A DNA stretch of 64,000 bases from Helicobacter sp. 13S00401-1 (GCF_002272925.1 NZ_MLAR01000009.1:1-64000), one strand, 5' to 3'. Counted from the first letter of the stretch, positions 25,227-35,267 are shown. Notes: generated from the sequence alone by a model not told the origin. A program made the numbers and translations.

Positions 25227-27623
25227 ATGCGGTTTTTAACTTTTATGATAATGATATTTAGCAGTTTTAGTCTACTTGGTGCCCTTGAGATAACTCTAAA
25301 CTATGGTAAGGAAAAAGGTGAAGACTTTGCTGTGTTAAATCTTAAAAATAACCACGAGTTTACCTGCAAGCCTAATACCAACTTAAAAAATCAAATAGAT
25401 TCCATTAGCTGTTATATACAAGGCATACCACAAAGTGGTTTTAACCCAGCCAAAGGCCCCTTTTTTAATCTCTCTTATAATATGGTAAAAATAGATTCTA
25501 AAGACTATATGAAGATAGAAGTTGTGCCAGCAAAAGATATGCAAGTAAGGCTTTTTTCTACATTCTTAGATCTTAAAACACCCCTAGGCATACCAAGCGG
25601 AGAAAGAAGTAATGCTAAAAGTTTTCAGATAGTCGCATATAGTGGAGTTAGGATACCTTTTTTAGACCCTAGCTATGAGGTAAAAAACAAAGATGCTATA
25701 AACTTTCCAGTAACCATACTTGATACTGAAGCTCCAACACTAGGTGAGCTTGATGTAAACAGAAGGCCTTTAAAGTATGAAGTAGGGCAAGATTTTGAAG
25801 CTTTTTCTAATATAAAAGATTTAATGGATAAAAAAGAATATCTAAATGCCTTAAATGCCATAGCTCATGCCTTAAAGACTTATAAAAATAGTCTTTTTAT
25901 AAAAGATATGACCTACTATGCCATAGTTGCCCTAAGTAAACAGCCAGGATCAGACCCAGCTTCTATCATAACTAGAGCTAAAGACTGGATAAGTGTTTAC
26001 TCACGTGATGAAAAAGCTCCAGAAGTTATCTACTATCTAGCCTTAGCCTATATAAAACAAAACAGCCTTGCTAATGCTAAGTACTATCTTGTGCGCATAA
26101 TTAGCGAGTATCCTAACTCAAGATACTCTCCACTTGCCCGTATGTCTTTAGCAAATATGCTAACTGCAAAGTCAGATTTAAAACAAGCTCCCTTACTTTA
26201 TAGAAGGGCTTATGAAGAAGCAAAAGATTTAGAATCTGCCTCACAGATAGCCATCTCTTGGGCACTTTTTAGCCTTAATAATGACGATTTGGCTAATACT
26301 AACAACTTAATAGAAAAGGTCTTAAAGGCTAATCCTAGCTATTTCTTAGAGCATGCTGAAAAAAGCTATCTTTTAGCAAAAGAGCTTGCTGATAAGGGAG
26401 TTTATGCTTTAGCAGCTAGGATTGCTTTTTACCTATCTCAAAACTCAGAAGTACCTTCAAAAATGCATGCAGATATGCTAAATAATGCTGGAATCTATTT
26501 TGCACAGGCAAAAGACTATGATGATGCCCATAAAGCTAACTCACTTTTCTTGCACCACTATCCAGATAGTCCTTTAGCTAGTAGGGTAAAAAGTAGAGAT
26601 GATAGTATATTGTTTGGAGTAGATGGGAGTAATGATAAAAAGCTTGCAAGATATGACTACTTATTAAAGACTTATCCAAACACTCCTATAGCTAAAAAAG
26701 CACTAGAGTTAAAAGCCAAAGTATTGTATGATGAGAAAAGATATGAAGATGTCATAGCCTTAAGTCCTTTACTTGATAGTACTTCCCCACTTATAGCTAA
26801 CGCCTATAAAAACGCACTTATGACAGAAAATGACTGTAAAAAAATAGCTAGCATTACAAAAGATGCGCCTAATGATTTAGACTTAGACTTTGATACTAGC
26901 ATGAAAGTTTTTTCTTGCATGCAAAAAGAACACCTCTATCAAAAAGCAAACCTTATGTTTAAAGATAAGTATAAAGATATAGATGATAGTGCAAAGCTTG
27001 CATCTTGGCTTTATTTACAAGCTAAAAATCTTTATGCACTAGGAGATGACAAAGACGCCATAAAAGCAAGCTATGATGTGTTAGATCTAGCCTTTGCTAA
27101 TGATAAACCAGAGTACTATGATATAGGATTCCCACTTTTTAATGCTCTTTTTAATGGCAATAAAAAAGATGAAGCTATAAAGGTAGCTAAGCAGTTAGAT
27201 GCTAGATTTAAAGATGATCCTAGGTTGCTAATGGTGCATTTTAATTTATTAAATCTAGCAGATACTAAAAGAGATAGAAGTGCTATAAAGTTAGAAGCAA
27301 GTAGGATTTTAGAACTTCAAGCTAAAAATAACAGAAGTGACTTTAGCCCATATGCTGACTTTTTACTAGCTGATGCAGAAAGTGATGATAAAGAATACGA
27401 TGCTGCCTTAAAGGTTTTAAATAACGCTTTAAGTAAAGACTTAAAGCCCCAAGACAAACAACAAGCTTTATATAAAAGTGCAAATATCTACTATACTAAA
27501 GGTGATAAGCAAGAAAGTATAAAAAGACTAGAGACTTGTAAGGCTATAGATTCTGATAGCTCTTTTGGCATACTTTGTTCTAATGCTCTAGGCTTACAGC
27601 AAGATACTAGCAAGCTTCCTTAA
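25227..27623 (+). CDS. pflA: PflA-like flagellar motor scaffold protein
   Basis: Secreted periplasmic protein of 798 residues. The ATG at 25227 is chosen because AAAGGTAAG lies upstream and it opens a proper signal peptide (MRFLTFMIMIFSSFSLLGA, cut before LE); the longer frame from 25089 has no signal. The N-terminal part (about 20-165) is a beta-type domain starting LEITLNYGKEKGEDF, and the rest is a chain of TPR-like helical repeats with polar inserts. Similarity of the opening region, size and repeat tail identify it with PflA of Campylobacter and Helicobacter, which binds PflB to form the motor disk structure. It is monocistronic here. Confidence 0.85.
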   Translation: MRFLTFMIMIFSSFSLLGALEITLNYGKEKGEDFAVLNLKNNHEFTCKPNTNLKNQIDSISCYIQGIPQSGFNPAKGPFFNLSYNMVKIDSKDYMKIEVVPAKDMQVRLFSTFLDLKTPLGIPSGERSNAKSFQIVAYSGVRIPFLDPSYEVKNKDAINFPVTILDTEAPTLGELDVNRRPLKYEVGQDFEAFSNIKDLMDKKEYLNALNAIAHALKTYKNSLFIKDMTYYAIVALSKQPGSDPASIITRAKDWISVYSRDEKAPEVIYYLALAYIKQNSLANAKYYLVRIISEYPNSRYSPLARMSLANMLTAKSDLKQAPLLYRRAYEEAKDLESASQIAISWALFSLNNDDLANTNNLIEKVLKANPSYFLEHAEKSYLLAKELADKGVYALAARIAFYLSQNSEVPSKMHADMLNNAGIYFAQAKDYDDAHKANSLFLHHYPDSPLASRVKSRDDSILFGVDGSNDKKLARYDYLLKTYPNTPIAKKALELKAKVLYDEKRYEDVIALSPLLDSTSPLIANAYKNALMTENDCKKIASITKDAPNDLDLDFDTSMKVFSCMQKEHLYQKANLMFKDKYKDIDDSAKLASWLYLQAKNLYALGDDKDAIKASYDVLDLAFANDKPEYYDIGFPLFNALFNGNKKDEAIKVAKQLDARFKDDPRLLMVHFNLLNLADTKRDRSAIKLEASRILELQAKNNRSDFSPYADFLLADAESDDKEYDAALKVLNNALSKDLKPQDKQQALYKSANIYYTKGDKQESIKRLETCKAIDSDSSFGILCSNALGLQQDTSKLP

Positions 27624-27746
27624 AAAGTTAGCTATTTATAGAATCTTAGTTTTTATTTAAGTTAGTTGGGGCTAGGTTTGTTAAGTCTAAGTTAGTTAAG
27701 TTAGGATTTTGCAGATAGCTCATTTGTAGATAGCCTAAAAGTTGTT

Positions 27747-27777
27747 GAAAAAAAAGCAAGTGCCTTAAAAGACACTT
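27747..27777 (-). terminator. Intrinsic terminator of the UPF0323 lipoprotein gene
   Basis: On the minus strand AAGTGTCTT, a TT loop and AAGGCACTT form a 9-bp stem with one U-G pair (27758-27777), followed by GCTTTTTTTT. It lies 10 nt past the stop codon. The rest of the 27624-27786 gap, between convergent genes, holds no feature I can support. Confidence 0.8.
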
Positions 27778-27786
27778 ACTTAAAAT

Positions 27787-28425
27787 TTAGCTACCAAAGC
27801 TTGAACCGCCAACTCCTGCGCCTCCAGCCCTTGCACCACCTTGATTATTAAAAAAGCCACCTCTTGCACTGCTAGGTGTAGCGCCTGCCCTTGCAGTAGT
27901 AGCACCAGCACCTTTGTTAAAGCTAGAGCGTGATCTCTCATAAGCTTGAGGGGATTTATAATTTCGTTGTTGGTTTTGTTTAAAGTTTGGATTATTAAAA
28001 AGTTTATTGCCTATATAACTTCCTATGATAGCACCTGCTGCTGAAGCTAGTATTGCACTTCCTAGTCCAAAGCCTCCACTACCATCACCACCATTTGGCT
28101 GAGTTAACTGGCTTGTGCCATTATCAACCTTTTTAGCTTCTGCAGCTACTAAGGCGTCAACTTCTTGCTTGCTTAAGATTCGCTCACTTCCATCAAGGCC
28201 TTTAACTATAACTCTAGTCTCACTAGAAGGCACTTCTTCTAGTATCTTATACTTGCCATCTGGCTGCTCTTCTAAAGTAACTATAGCGCCTTGTTTAGCT
28301 ACGACTTTATCTGTAGTATTAGAGCTACCACTACCACAGGCTATTAAAGTAGTCATAGCTATAGCACTAATTCCTCCTACTATAGCAGCATCACTAATCT
28401 TTCTTAAGTAGGTCTTTTTTTTCAC
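27787..28425 (-). CDS. UPF0323 family lipoprotein
   Basis: Predicted lipoprotein of 212 residues. The signal has basic MKKKTYLRK, a hydrophobic stretch and lipobox LIAC with C30. The mature part starts [10 protein letters not shown], carries a conserved segment ([28 protein letters not shown]), a glycine-rich helix ([24 protein letters not shown], about 117-140) and a low-complexity Gly/Arg/Ala tail ending GGSSFGS. This architecture is the UPF0323 family found in Campylobacter and Helicobacter (such as Cj0371), whose function is not firmly known. The gene ends a minus-strand pair that begins at ppsA, six nt upstream. Confidence 0.85.
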   Translation of the reverse strand: MKKKTYLRKISDAAIVGGISAIAMTTLIACGSGSSNTTDKVVAKQGAIVTLEEQPDGKYKILEEVPSSETRVIVKGLDGSERILSKQEVDALVAAEAKKVDNGTSQLTQPNGGDGSGGFGLGSAILASAAGAIIGSYIGNKLFNNPNFKQNQQRNYKSPQAYERSRSSFNKGAGATTARAGATPSSARGGFFNNQGGARAGGAGVGGSSFGS

Positions 28426-28431
28426 TATATT

Positions 28432-30858
28432 TTATCCTTTTGCCATTTCTTTTTCTAGTTTTACGATTCTATCCCAAGTGCTAACTACAGAATCTGGATT
28501 TAAAGAAACTGAATCTATACCTTGGCGCACTAAAAACTCTGCTATCTCTGGATAGTCACTTGGAGCTTGCCCGCAGATTCCACAGTATTTTTTATGTTTT
28601 TTACAAGCTTCTATTGCTTTTTTAAACATGATAAGCATAGCTTCATTTCTCTCATCAAAGATATGACTTACTAAGTCACCATCTCTATCAACGCCTAAGG
28701 TTAGCTGAGTTAAGTCATTTGACCCTATAGAAAAGCCATCAAACATATTTAAAAACTCATCTGCTAGTATGACATTAACTGGTAACTCACACATAACATA
28801 GATTTCAAGGCCTTCTTTTCCGCTTTCAAGCCCGTTTCTACGCATGATTTCAAGTACTTTTTTACCTTCTTCTGGAGTTCTTAAAAATGGCACCATAACT
28901 TTCATATTAGTTAATCCCATCTCATCTCTAACCATGGCTAAGGCTTGGCACTCCCACTCAAAAGCACTTCTATAAAGATCAGAATAATACCTTGAAGCCC
29001 CTCTATAACCTAGCATTGGGTTTTCTTCTATAGGCTCATAGTCTTCACCAGATATCATGCCTCTATATTCATTAGTCTTAAAGTCGCTAGTTCTAACTAT
29101 AACTGGGTTTGGATAAAAGGCTGCTGCTATCATCCCCATGCCTTCGGCAATTTTTTTGATAAAAAAATCTTTTGGATTAGCATAGCCTGAGATTAGCTTG
29201 CTTATCTTGTCATAGTTGCTTATAGGTTTTTTATTTTGAAGGTCTAGTAAAGCTAGTGGGTGGGCTTTTATCTGATGCAAGATTATATGCTCCATCCTAG
29301 CAAGCCCAACGCCGTTATTTGGAAGTTGGGAGAATCCAAAGGCCTTAGAAGGATCGCCTACGTTCATATAAATCTTAGTTTTAGGAGTGCCAAGGTTTGA
29401 AAGCTCTATACTTTCTACTTCATATTCATGGATTCCTGCATAGATTAGCCCATCTTCACCTTCACTACAAGATACGGTTATATCAAGCCCAGAGTAAAGT
29501 TGCTCTGTAGCGCCATTAGCGCCAACTATGGTTGGCACACCTATTTCGCGCGCAACGATTGCGGCGTGGCAAGTGCGCCCACCGCGGTTTGTTATAACTG
29601 CGGCTGCTTTTTTCATAGCTGGTTCCCAGTCTGGGTCTGTGTTATCAGTAACTAAGATCTCACCTTCTTTAAAAGTGTGCATATGCTCTATATCTTTTAT
29701 GATTCTAACTTTTCCATGCCCTATCTTAGTACCTATGGCCATGCCTTTTAAAAGCACTTCTTTTTTCTCATTAGGATTTTTAAACTTAAACTTTTCTATC
29801 TTTGCAGAGCTACCTTTTTTCATATTTTGAGATTGCACAGTCTCTGGGCGGGCTTGCACTATAAATATCTCTCCACTCTCACCATCTTTTGCCCACTCCA
29901 TATCCATAGGTCTATACTCACCAGCCTCTTTTGTATAGTGTTTTTCTATCTTTATGGCGTATCTTGCAAGTGTTAGTATGTCTTCATCAGTTAAAGAAAA
30001 GCTATCAAACTCAGCTTGGGTAGTTTTAACATTAGTTGTAGGGTGCTCGCTTCCTAGAGGTGCATAGACCATTTTTACATCTTTTTTACCAAGCTGTCTT
30101 TTTATGATAGGACTTTTGCCAGCTTCTAAGGTTGGTTTAAACACATAAAACTCATCTGGATTCACAGTCCCACCAACTACATTTTCGCCTAGTCCCCAAC
30201 TTGAAGTTATAAATACCGCATCTTTAAAGCCAGTTTCTGTATCTATACTAAACATAACTCCAGCACTGCCCTTATCAGCACGCACCATCTTTTGTATACC
30301 TATGCTTAGAGCAACTTTAAAGTGATCAAAACCACGAGATGCTCTATAACTAACTGCTCTATGAGTAAAAAGTGAAGCAAAACAAGACTTAATATAGTGC
30401 ACTAAGTCAACTTCACCTTTAACACTTAAGTAAGTATCTTGCTGTCCTGCAAAACTGGCATCTGGCAAGTCTTCTGCAGTAGCCGAGCTCCTTACGGCAA
30501 CATCAGCTTTTTTCATACCATATTCTTCACTTAAAATACTATAAGCTTCAAATATCTCTTCTTTTAAATCCTCTGGGAGGGGTGTACTAAAGATAAGCTC
30601 TCTTATCTGTCTTGATCTATTTCTTAGCACATCCATTTCTGTGTAGTCTACGTTTTCTAAAAGTTCATAAATTTTTTCTTTTATACCACCGCTTTCAAGT
30701 AAATACCAGTAAGCATCGCTAGTTATAGCAAAGCCATTAGGTACTTTTATGCCTTCGCTTATGAGTTCTTGAAACATCTCGCCTATGCTAGCATTTTTCC
30801 CACCTACTAGTGGTACATCTTTATTATTCAGCTCTTTAAAAAACTTAATGTATTTCAT
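28432..30858 (-). CDS. ppsA: Phosphoenolpyruvate synthase
   Basis: Converts pyruvate to PEP with ATP, giving PEP, AMP and phosphate: the entry to gluconeogenesis in organisms living on amino and organic acids. The preferred start is ATG 30858 ([11 protein letters not shown]), with TTGGGAG upstream, giving 808 residues. The N-terminal ATP-grasp domain has [11 protein letters not shown] and [19 protein letters not shown]; the swivelling domain has the phosphohistidine motif [12 protein letters not shown]; the C-terminal PEP-binding barrel has [10 protein letters not shown] and [12 protein letters not shown]. The UPF0323 gene follows after 6 nt. Regulatory phosphorylation by a PSRP-type protein is known in the family but not visible here. 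Confidence 0.95.
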   Translation of the reverse strand: MKYIKFFKELNNKDVPLVGGKNASIGEMFQELISEGIKVPNGFAITSDAYWYLLESGGIKEKIYELLENVDYTEMDVLRNRSRQIRELIFSTPLPEDLKEEIFEAYSILSEEYGMKKADVAVRSSATAEDLPDASFAGQQDTYLSVKGEVDLVHYIKSCFASLFTHRAVSYRASRGFDHFKVALSIGIQKMVRADKGSAGVMFSIDTETGFKDAVFITSSWGLGENVVGGTVNPDEFYVFKPTLEAGKSPIIKRQLGKKDVKMVYAPLGSEHPTTNVKTTQAEFDSFSLTDEDILTLARYAIKIEKHYTKEAGEYRPMDMEWAKDGESGEIFIVQARPETVQSQNMKKGSSAKIEKFKFKNPNEKKEVLLKGMAIGTKIGHGKVRIIKDIEHMHTFKEGEILVTDNTDPDWEPAMKKAAAVITNRGGRTCHAAIVAREIGVPTIVGANGATEQLYSGLDITVSCSEGEDGLIYAGIHEYEVESIELSNLGTPKTKIYMNVGDPSKAFGFSQLPNNGVGLARMEHIILHQIKAHPLALLDLQNKKPISNYDKISKLISGYANPKDFFIKKIAEGMGMIAAAFYPNPVIVRTSDFKTNEYRGMISGEDYEPIEENPMLGYRGASRYYSDLYRSAFEWECQALAMVRDEMGLTNMKVMVPFLRTPEEGKKVLEIMRRNGLESGKEGLEIYVMCELPVNVILADEFLNMFDGFSIGSNDLTQLTLGVDRDGDLVSHIFDERNEAMLIMFKKAIEACKKHKKYCGICGQAPSDYPEIAEFLVRQGIDSVSLNPDSVVSTWDRIVKLEKEMAKG

Positions 30859-31194
30859 TTCACAAAACTCCCAACTTAATGTTATGAAATCAATTGTAAT
30901 AAAAAAAACCACTGTTTTGCTTAAATATGACTTAAATATTTCAACTAAGGCCTAAGCTAGCTGTGCTTAAAGCTAGATTCTGTAAACTTTGTACTAGAAG
31001 TTGGATAAAGGTTAGTTTTATAAAAGTGATCGCTTCAAGGTAGATTCTTAAGTTTAGGTGGTTAGTTTTATACTAAAAGTATGAGGCATGGCACTATTTA
31101 ATAAGTACATACCTACTGATTATATATTTGCTTGATTATATATCTGCTTGCAGTGACAAACCCTTCAATTTAAGTCACTGCAAGGGGAAAAATA
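30859..31194. other. 336-nt gap between hcp and ppsA with small repeats
   Basis: No gene is seen. It holds a tandem pair of a 16-nt unit (GATTATATATYTGCTT, 31118-31133 and 31134-31149) and, overlapping its end, a perfect 11-bp inverted repeat CTTGCAGTGAC (31147-31157) / GTCACTGCAAG (31174-31184) with a 16-nt loop, 10 nt past the hcp stop. The inverted repeat is a probable hcp transcription end, but no U run follows it on the minus strand. AGATTCT occurs twice (about 30974 and 31042). Confidence 0.6.
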
Positions 31195-32508
31195 TTAAGC
31201 GCTTAGTAGACCTGGGAAGTCAAGGCTAGGCTCTTTAGAGATAAGCTTGATATTAAAGTTTTCAATCAAAAAGTTTAATATATCATCATTTAAAAACTTA
31301 GGAAGGCTAGGACCTACAAAGATATTTTTGATGCCTAGATAGAAAAGTGCACAAAGGATGATGATGGCTTTTTGTTCCATCCACATAAGCACTATTGAAA
31401 GTGGAAGATCATTAACTGCTATGCCTGTTGCTTCACTTAAGGCAAGGGCTATTTTCACACCGCCATTGCTATCATTGCACTGACCTAGATCTAAGTAGCG
31501 AGGTATATTAGTACCTTCTATATAACCAAAATCTATGTCATTAAATCTAAATTTACCACAGCTGCTAGTTAGTATCACACAGTCTTTTGGAAGACCTAAG
31601 GCAAGTTTTCTATAGTACTCTCTTTCTTTACCTGGAGCATCACAGCCTGCTATTACAAAAAAGCGTTGTATTTTTCCACTATTAATCGCTGCTAGTATCT
31701 CACCTGCTAATGGCAAGATAGCTCTGTAGTGATGACCTGTGCTTATGGTTTTTTCTTCATTAAAGTTAGTTTCTTCTGGACAAGATAATGTTTTTTCTAT
31801 AAGAGGAGTAAAATCCATACTAGATAGGTTAGTTATACCATCTGTACTAGCTATATCAAAACCAAAGATTCTATCTTGGTACTTACAAGAGTTTCTAAGT
31901 GGAACTATGCAGTTAGTTGTCATTAATACAGTGCCATTCCACTCATTAAATATCTTAGTTTGATCAAACCACGCACCACCTATATTACCTTTTAAGTGAG
32001 AGTACTTTTTAAGCTCTGGATAGGCGTGGGCTGGAAGCATCTCTGAGTGAGTGTAGATGTTTATACCCTTATCTTTGGTTTGTTCTAGCAAGGCTTCTAG
32101 TGCGTGAAGGTTGTGCCCACTTACTAAGATGGCCTTTCCACTAGCTTTGTTTTGAGAAACTTTCAAAGGAGTAGGGATTCCAAGTTTTTCTACGTGGGCA
32201 TTACTTAGTAAGTCCATAACTTTAACACCTGCTTCTCCAACTTTTAAAACTTGAGATATATGATCATTAAAGTTAAAGTTCATATTAGTAAGAGTGAAGT
32301 AAAGCGTTTTTGCTATAACATCATCTACTTCTTTAGTGTTAGCTCCTAGTTCATTAGCGTGCGTTCTATAAGCACTTAGTCCTTTTAGGGCATATATCAT
32401 CATATCTTGCAAGCGTGATTTAGTATCATCTTTACCGCAAGTTCCTTTTAAAGCTCCATTACTACCACAGCCATTTGGTGCGCTCATTTCACATTGATAA
32501 CAAAACAT
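31195..32508 (-). CDS. hcp: Hydroxylamine reductase (hybrid-cluster protein), short form
   Basis: Hybrid-cluster protein that removes nitric oxide or hydroxylamine under low oxygen. ATG 32508 (MFCYQCE) is chosen over the upstream frame because GGAAG precedes it; this gives 437 residues, the short class that lacks about 100 residues of N-terminal helices found in the 550-residue E. coli type. The N-terminal cluster ligands are C3, C6, C14 and C24. Hybrid-cluster ligands lie in SGHNLH, HSEMLPAH, TTNCI, IAGCDA, TSSCGKF, QCNDS and MEQKA. No reductase partner (Hcr) is adjacent. A TTGAT-N4-ATCAA site stands upstream, fitting control by an FNR/CRP-type sensor. Confidence 0.93.
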   Translation of the reverse strand: MFCYQCEMSAPNGCGSNGALKGTCGKDDTKSRLQDMMIYALKGLSAYRTHANELGANTKEVDDVIAKTLYFTLTNMNFNFNDHISQVLKVGEAGVKVMDLLSNAHVEKLGIPTPLKVSQNKASGKAILVSGHNLHALEALLEQTKDKGINIYTHSEMLPAHAYPELKKYSHLKGNIGGAWFDQTKIFNEWNGTVLMTTNCIVPLRNSCKYQDRIFGFDIASTDGITNLSSMDFTPLIEKTLSCPEETNFNEEKTISTGHHYRAILPLAGEILAAINSGKIQRFFVIAGCDAPGKEREYYRKLALGLPKDCVILTSSCGKFRFNDIDFGYIEGTNIPRYLDLGQCNDSNGGVKIALALSEATGIAVNDLPLSIVLMWMEQKAIIILCALFYLGIKNIFVGPSLPKFLNDDILNFLIENFNIKLISKEPSLDFPGLLSA

Positions 32509-32570
32509 ATTTCTTCCTTTACATACGTTAAATATAACCTGCAATTTACTACTATTAAAAAAGTTGTACG

Positions 32571-32584
32571 TTGATATTTATCAA
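32571..32584 (-). promoter_or_regulatory. FNR/CRP-type palindrome upstream of hcp
   Basis: TTGATATTTATCAA is a perfect TTGAT-N4-ATCAA palindrome, the classical FNR half-site pair, centred about 69 nt before the hcp start codon. A candidate -10 (TATATT on the minus strand, 32531-32536) lies between it and the gene. CRP/FNR-family regulators control hcp in many bacteria (FNR, HcpR, NssR), so activation of hcp by such a protein is a reasonable inference. Confidence 0.7.
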
Positions 32585-32651
32585 ACTAAAATTTAAAAAG
32601 AAAGATATTTAAAGTCTTGTATTTGTAATCAAAGAGGTGTAAAAAAGAAAG

Positions 32652-32672
32652 TCTCTCTTTTTAAAAGAGAGA
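32652..32672 (-). terminator. Terminator of the 32695-33090 lipoprotein gene
   Basis: TCTCTCT and AGAGAGA arms around a TTTTAAAA core form a hairpin 22 nt past the stop codon; the minus strand then reads CTTTCTTTTTT, a U-rich tail. The location between the lipoprotein gene and the hcp promoter suits an intrinsic terminator. Confidence 0.7.
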
Positions 32673-32694
32673 GTAAAAAATAGTAAGTAAAAAA

Positions 32695-33090
32695 CTACTT
32701 TTGTTTTAAAGTAGCTGGTCTTCCAGTAAGGGTTACTTTATACTTTCTAAAGCCAGTTTTTATAACGCTAAATCTTGGCACTAACAATACATCCGCCTTG
32801 TAAGTATCTAAGAATTTATTAATCAAAGCTTCTTTTGAGCCTTTAGTTAAAGTATAAAAGCCATCAACTTCTTCTATATCAACTAGCGGGTCTTTATTAG
32901 TAGTTTCAAGTATAGCTGGTGCATTTATATTTAAATCAGATGCATGCAAAGGTGCTATGTTGCTAAAACCAGTGCTTTTTGAAGGAGCTAGTTCTAACTG
33001 CAAAGGACGTGGCGAACTACTACAAGCTACTAGAACTAGGCCAACCATAAAGGGCAGGACTAGTAGAGTTTTATTTAAAACTTTATTCAT
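32695..33090 (-). CDS. Predicted lipoprotein of unknown function
   Basis: Protein of 131 residues with a lipoprotein signal: MNKVLNKTLL, a hydrophobic core and lipobox LVAC with C23, then SSSPRPLQLELAPSK. The rest is about 80 residues with a conserved-looking block (VDGFYTLTKGSKEALINKF, then VLLVPRFSVIKTGF). No domain is recognised. The absence of aspartate directly after the cysteine favours outer-membrane sorting. It lies between leuA and hcp on the minus strand and seems to be its own transcription unit, with an inverted-repeat cluster before it and a terminator after it. Confidence 0.7.
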   Translation of the reverse strand: MNKVLNKTLLVLPFMVGLVLVACSSSPRPLQLELAPSKSTGFSNIAPLHASDLNINAPAILETTNKDPLVDIEEVDGFYTLTKGSKEALINKFLDTYKADVLLVPRFSVIKTGFRKYKVTLTGRPATLKQK

Positions 33091-33138
33091 AATAAAAATA
33101 TCCTTTTATGAAGATGTAATGATTGAAGTTTTAATTTT

Positions 33139-33192
33139 ACTTAGAATCTAAACTTTTTAGTAAAAAGTTTAGATGAAAAGTAGATTCTAAGT
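33139..33192 (-). terminator. Nested inverted repeats downstream of leuA
   Basis: Two perfect 12-bp inverted repeats are interleaved: ACTTAGAATCTA (33139-33150) with TAGATTCTAAGT (33181-33192), and TCTAAACTTTTT (33147-33158) with AAAAAGTTTAGA (33162-33173, loop AGT). The arms overlap, so only one can form at a time. On the minus strand they follow leuA by 64 nt and precede the lipoprotein gene. Termination is the simplest role; a switch between two alternative folds is possible. Confidence 0.5.
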
Positions 33193-33255
33193 CTTATTTT
33201 TATTATCTATAGCTATCTAAATGCTAGATTATTTAAGAATCTTTTGCAAGTAGTC

Positions 33256-34818
33256 TTACAAACTGCCATATCTCATTTCTGTTTTATTCTTACCTAAAAA
33301 TTCTTTCATCCTTAGATAGTTATTAAGTGCGTTTACATAGGCTTTAGCGGTTGCTTGCATGGTATCAAGGTCGTTTCCATGCCCTATAACTGGTGAGTTG
33401 CCTTCAAAGGCTACTTTTACATTAACCTTTGCCATAGCATCCTTCCCACTGCCTATGCTTTCAACTTTATAATCTAGTAGCTTGCCTTCAACTCCAGTTA
33501 TACGCTCAATTGCTTTAAAGATACTATCAACTGCACCATTACCCAAAGCACAGTCACTTTTTATCTCACCATCTTTGCTTATACTTATAGCACTAAAGTG
33601 AGCGCCATTACTTGCAGTTGAACTTTGCACGCTTTCTAAGACAAAGACTTGTTTTAAGTTAGAAGTTTGTTCATTTAAAATCATCTCTAAATCAGCATCA
33701 TAAACTTCTTTTTTGTTATCACAAAGAATCTTAAACTGAGTAAAGGCTTTTAAAAGTTCTTCTTCATTTAAGTTATAGCCCATACTTACTATCTTATCTT
33801 TAAAAGCCGCCTTGCCAGAGTGCTTACCTAAAACAAGATTTTCATTATCAACTATGCCTATATCACTAGGCTTCATTATCTCATAAGTCTCTCTAAACTT
33901 TAAGATTCCATCTTGGTGGATTCCACTTTCATGGGCAAAGGCGTTTTTACCAACTATGGCCTTGTTTGGTTGAGGGCGTATGCTAGTTACATCAGCTACT
34001 AACTTGCTTGATTTATAGATCTCTTTAGTATTGATATTAGTATCAAATCCGCCATATTTAGCAAAAACATCTTTTCTAGTTTTAAATATCATAACTACTT
34101 CTTCTAAAGCACAGTTTCCTGCCCTTTCACCTAGGCCATTTATCGTGCACTCTACTTGTCTAGCACCACTCATTACGCCATAGATTGAGTTAGCTGTAGC
34201 AAGTCCTAAGTCATTATGACAGTGCACTGAAAGCACTGCTTTATCTTTTATAGTTTCTTTTAGTTCTTTTATAATCTCGCCTACTTCATGAGGAAGTCTA
34301 TAGCCTACAGTATCTGGCATATTTAGTGTGCTTGCTCCTGCTTCTATGGCTGCTAGGCTTATCTCTTTTAAAAAGCTAATCTCACTTCTACAAGCATCTT
34401 CGCAACTAAACTGCACATCTTCACAAAAAGTCTTAGCATACTTTATAGAATCTATGGCGCGCTTTAAGACCTCATCTGGCTTCATTTTAAGTTTATATTC
34501 CATATGTATAGGCGAGGTGGCTAAAAATACATGTAGTCTTTTGTGTTTAGCAGATTCTAAAGCAAGGCCAGCTTGTTTGATATCGTTTTCAACACATCTA
34601 CTAAGAGAGCAAACTGAGCTAGTTTGAAGTCTATCGCTTATCTCTTTTATAGCTTGAAAGTCGCCAGGGCTTGCTGCTGCAAAGCCTGCTTCTATAATAT
34701 CAACTCCTAGTCTTTCAAGTTGTAAGGCGATATTTATCTTTTCTTCTATGTTCATAGAAGCCCCAGGGCTTTGTTCACCATCTCTTAATGTGGTATCAAA
34801 AATCTTGATTATCTCCAT
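33256..34818 (-). CDS. leuA: 2-isopropylmalate synthase
   Basis: First committed enzyme of leucine synthesis, joining acetyl-CoA and 2-oxoisovalerate. The TIM-barrel part has [14 protein letters not shown] (7-20), [25 protein letters not shown] (metal histidines) and [17 protein letters not shown]-terminal regulatory LeuA dimer domain (about 390-505) is present, so leucine feedback control is expected. 520 residues is the usual type-1 length. AAAAAAGGATTTGTA precedes ATG. No other leu gene is near; leuC is 30 kb to the left. A citramalate synthase role is less likely given the barrel motifs. Confidence 0.93.
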   Translation of the reverse strand: MEIIKIFDTTLRDGEQSPGASMNIEEKINIALQLERLGVDIIEAGFAAASPGDFQAIKEISDRLQTSSVCSLSRCVENDIKQAGLALESAKHKRLHVFLATSPIHMEYKLKMKPDEVLKRAIDSIKYAKTFCEDVQFSCEDACRSEISFLKEISLAAIEAGASTLNMPDTVGYRLPHEVGEIIKELKETIKDKAVLSVHCHNDLGLATANSIYGVMSGARQVECTINGLGERAGNCALEEVVMIFKTRKDVFAKYGGFDTNINTKEIYKSSKLVADVTSIRPQPNKAIVGKNAFAHESGIHQDGILKFRETYEIMKPSDIGIVDNENLVLGKHSGKAAFKDKIVSMGYNLNEEELLKAFTQFKILCDNKKEVYDADLEMILNEQTSNLKQVFVLESVQSSTASNGAHFSAISISKDGEIKSDCALGNGAVDSIFKAIERITGVEGKLLDYKVESIGSGKDAMAKVNVKVAFEGNSPVIGHGNDLDTMQATAKAYVNALNNYLRMKEFLGKNKTEMRYGSL

Positions 34819-34856
34819 TACAAATCCTTTTTTAAGTATTTCGTGACTATTGTAAC

Positions 34857-35267
34857 CTAAAGAAGTTTAGCAAGGACTATTAAAACTATCTGAACTGTTA
34901 TAAAAACATAGTGTAAAGCGTTGTGGTATCTTATCCTTTCAAGATTAAAGCTTACTATATAAAAGGCTATGACCATAATTAAGCCTAAGATTCCTTTAGC
35001 TAGTAAGATGCGCCCATAGCTTGAGCCAAAAAAGTCCATATCTATACTAGAAGCACGTACATGAAACATATAAAGACCAGTTATTAGCACTAGGCCCACT
35101 ATCACTCGCATGGTAGGGACTATAACTACACTTAGTTTAGATTCTACTTCAGAGAAGTTATCTATCTTATGTTTTAAGGTATCTAGTATAAAAGTCCAAA
35201 AAAATACAGAGCCTATAAATGTTATAGCTCCTGCTAGGTGGATGATTAAGGCTATAGTATATAACAT
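34857..35267 (-). CDS. Four-helix membrane protein, CopD/DUF2269-like
   Basis: Integral membrane protein of 136 residues with four hydrophobic segments (about 4-26, 46-66, 85-106, 114-134). The first helix reads [17 protein letters not shown], and histidines recur at the ends of the helices (H9, H52 region MFHV, H114 area [10 protein letters not shown]), as in CopD-like and other small haem- or copper-linked membrane families. I do not recognise an exact family. AAGGAGTAAT precedes ATG. It lies just upstream of leuA (38 nt) on the same strand and divergent from uvrA, so it may be cotranscribed with leuA. Confidence 0.55.
   Translation of the reverse strand: MLYTIALIIHLAGAITFIGSVFFWTFILDTLKHKIDNFSEVESKLSVVIVPTMRVIVGLVLITGLYMFHVRASSIDMDFFGSSYGRILLAKGILGLIMVIAFYIVSFNLERIRYHNALHYVFITVQIVLIVLAKLL

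Noticed and set aside
33091-33255. A gene in the gap between the lipoprotein and leuA
   Set aside because: Only short frames with stops; the space is occupied by the nested inverted repeats and the promoter region of the lipoprotein gene.
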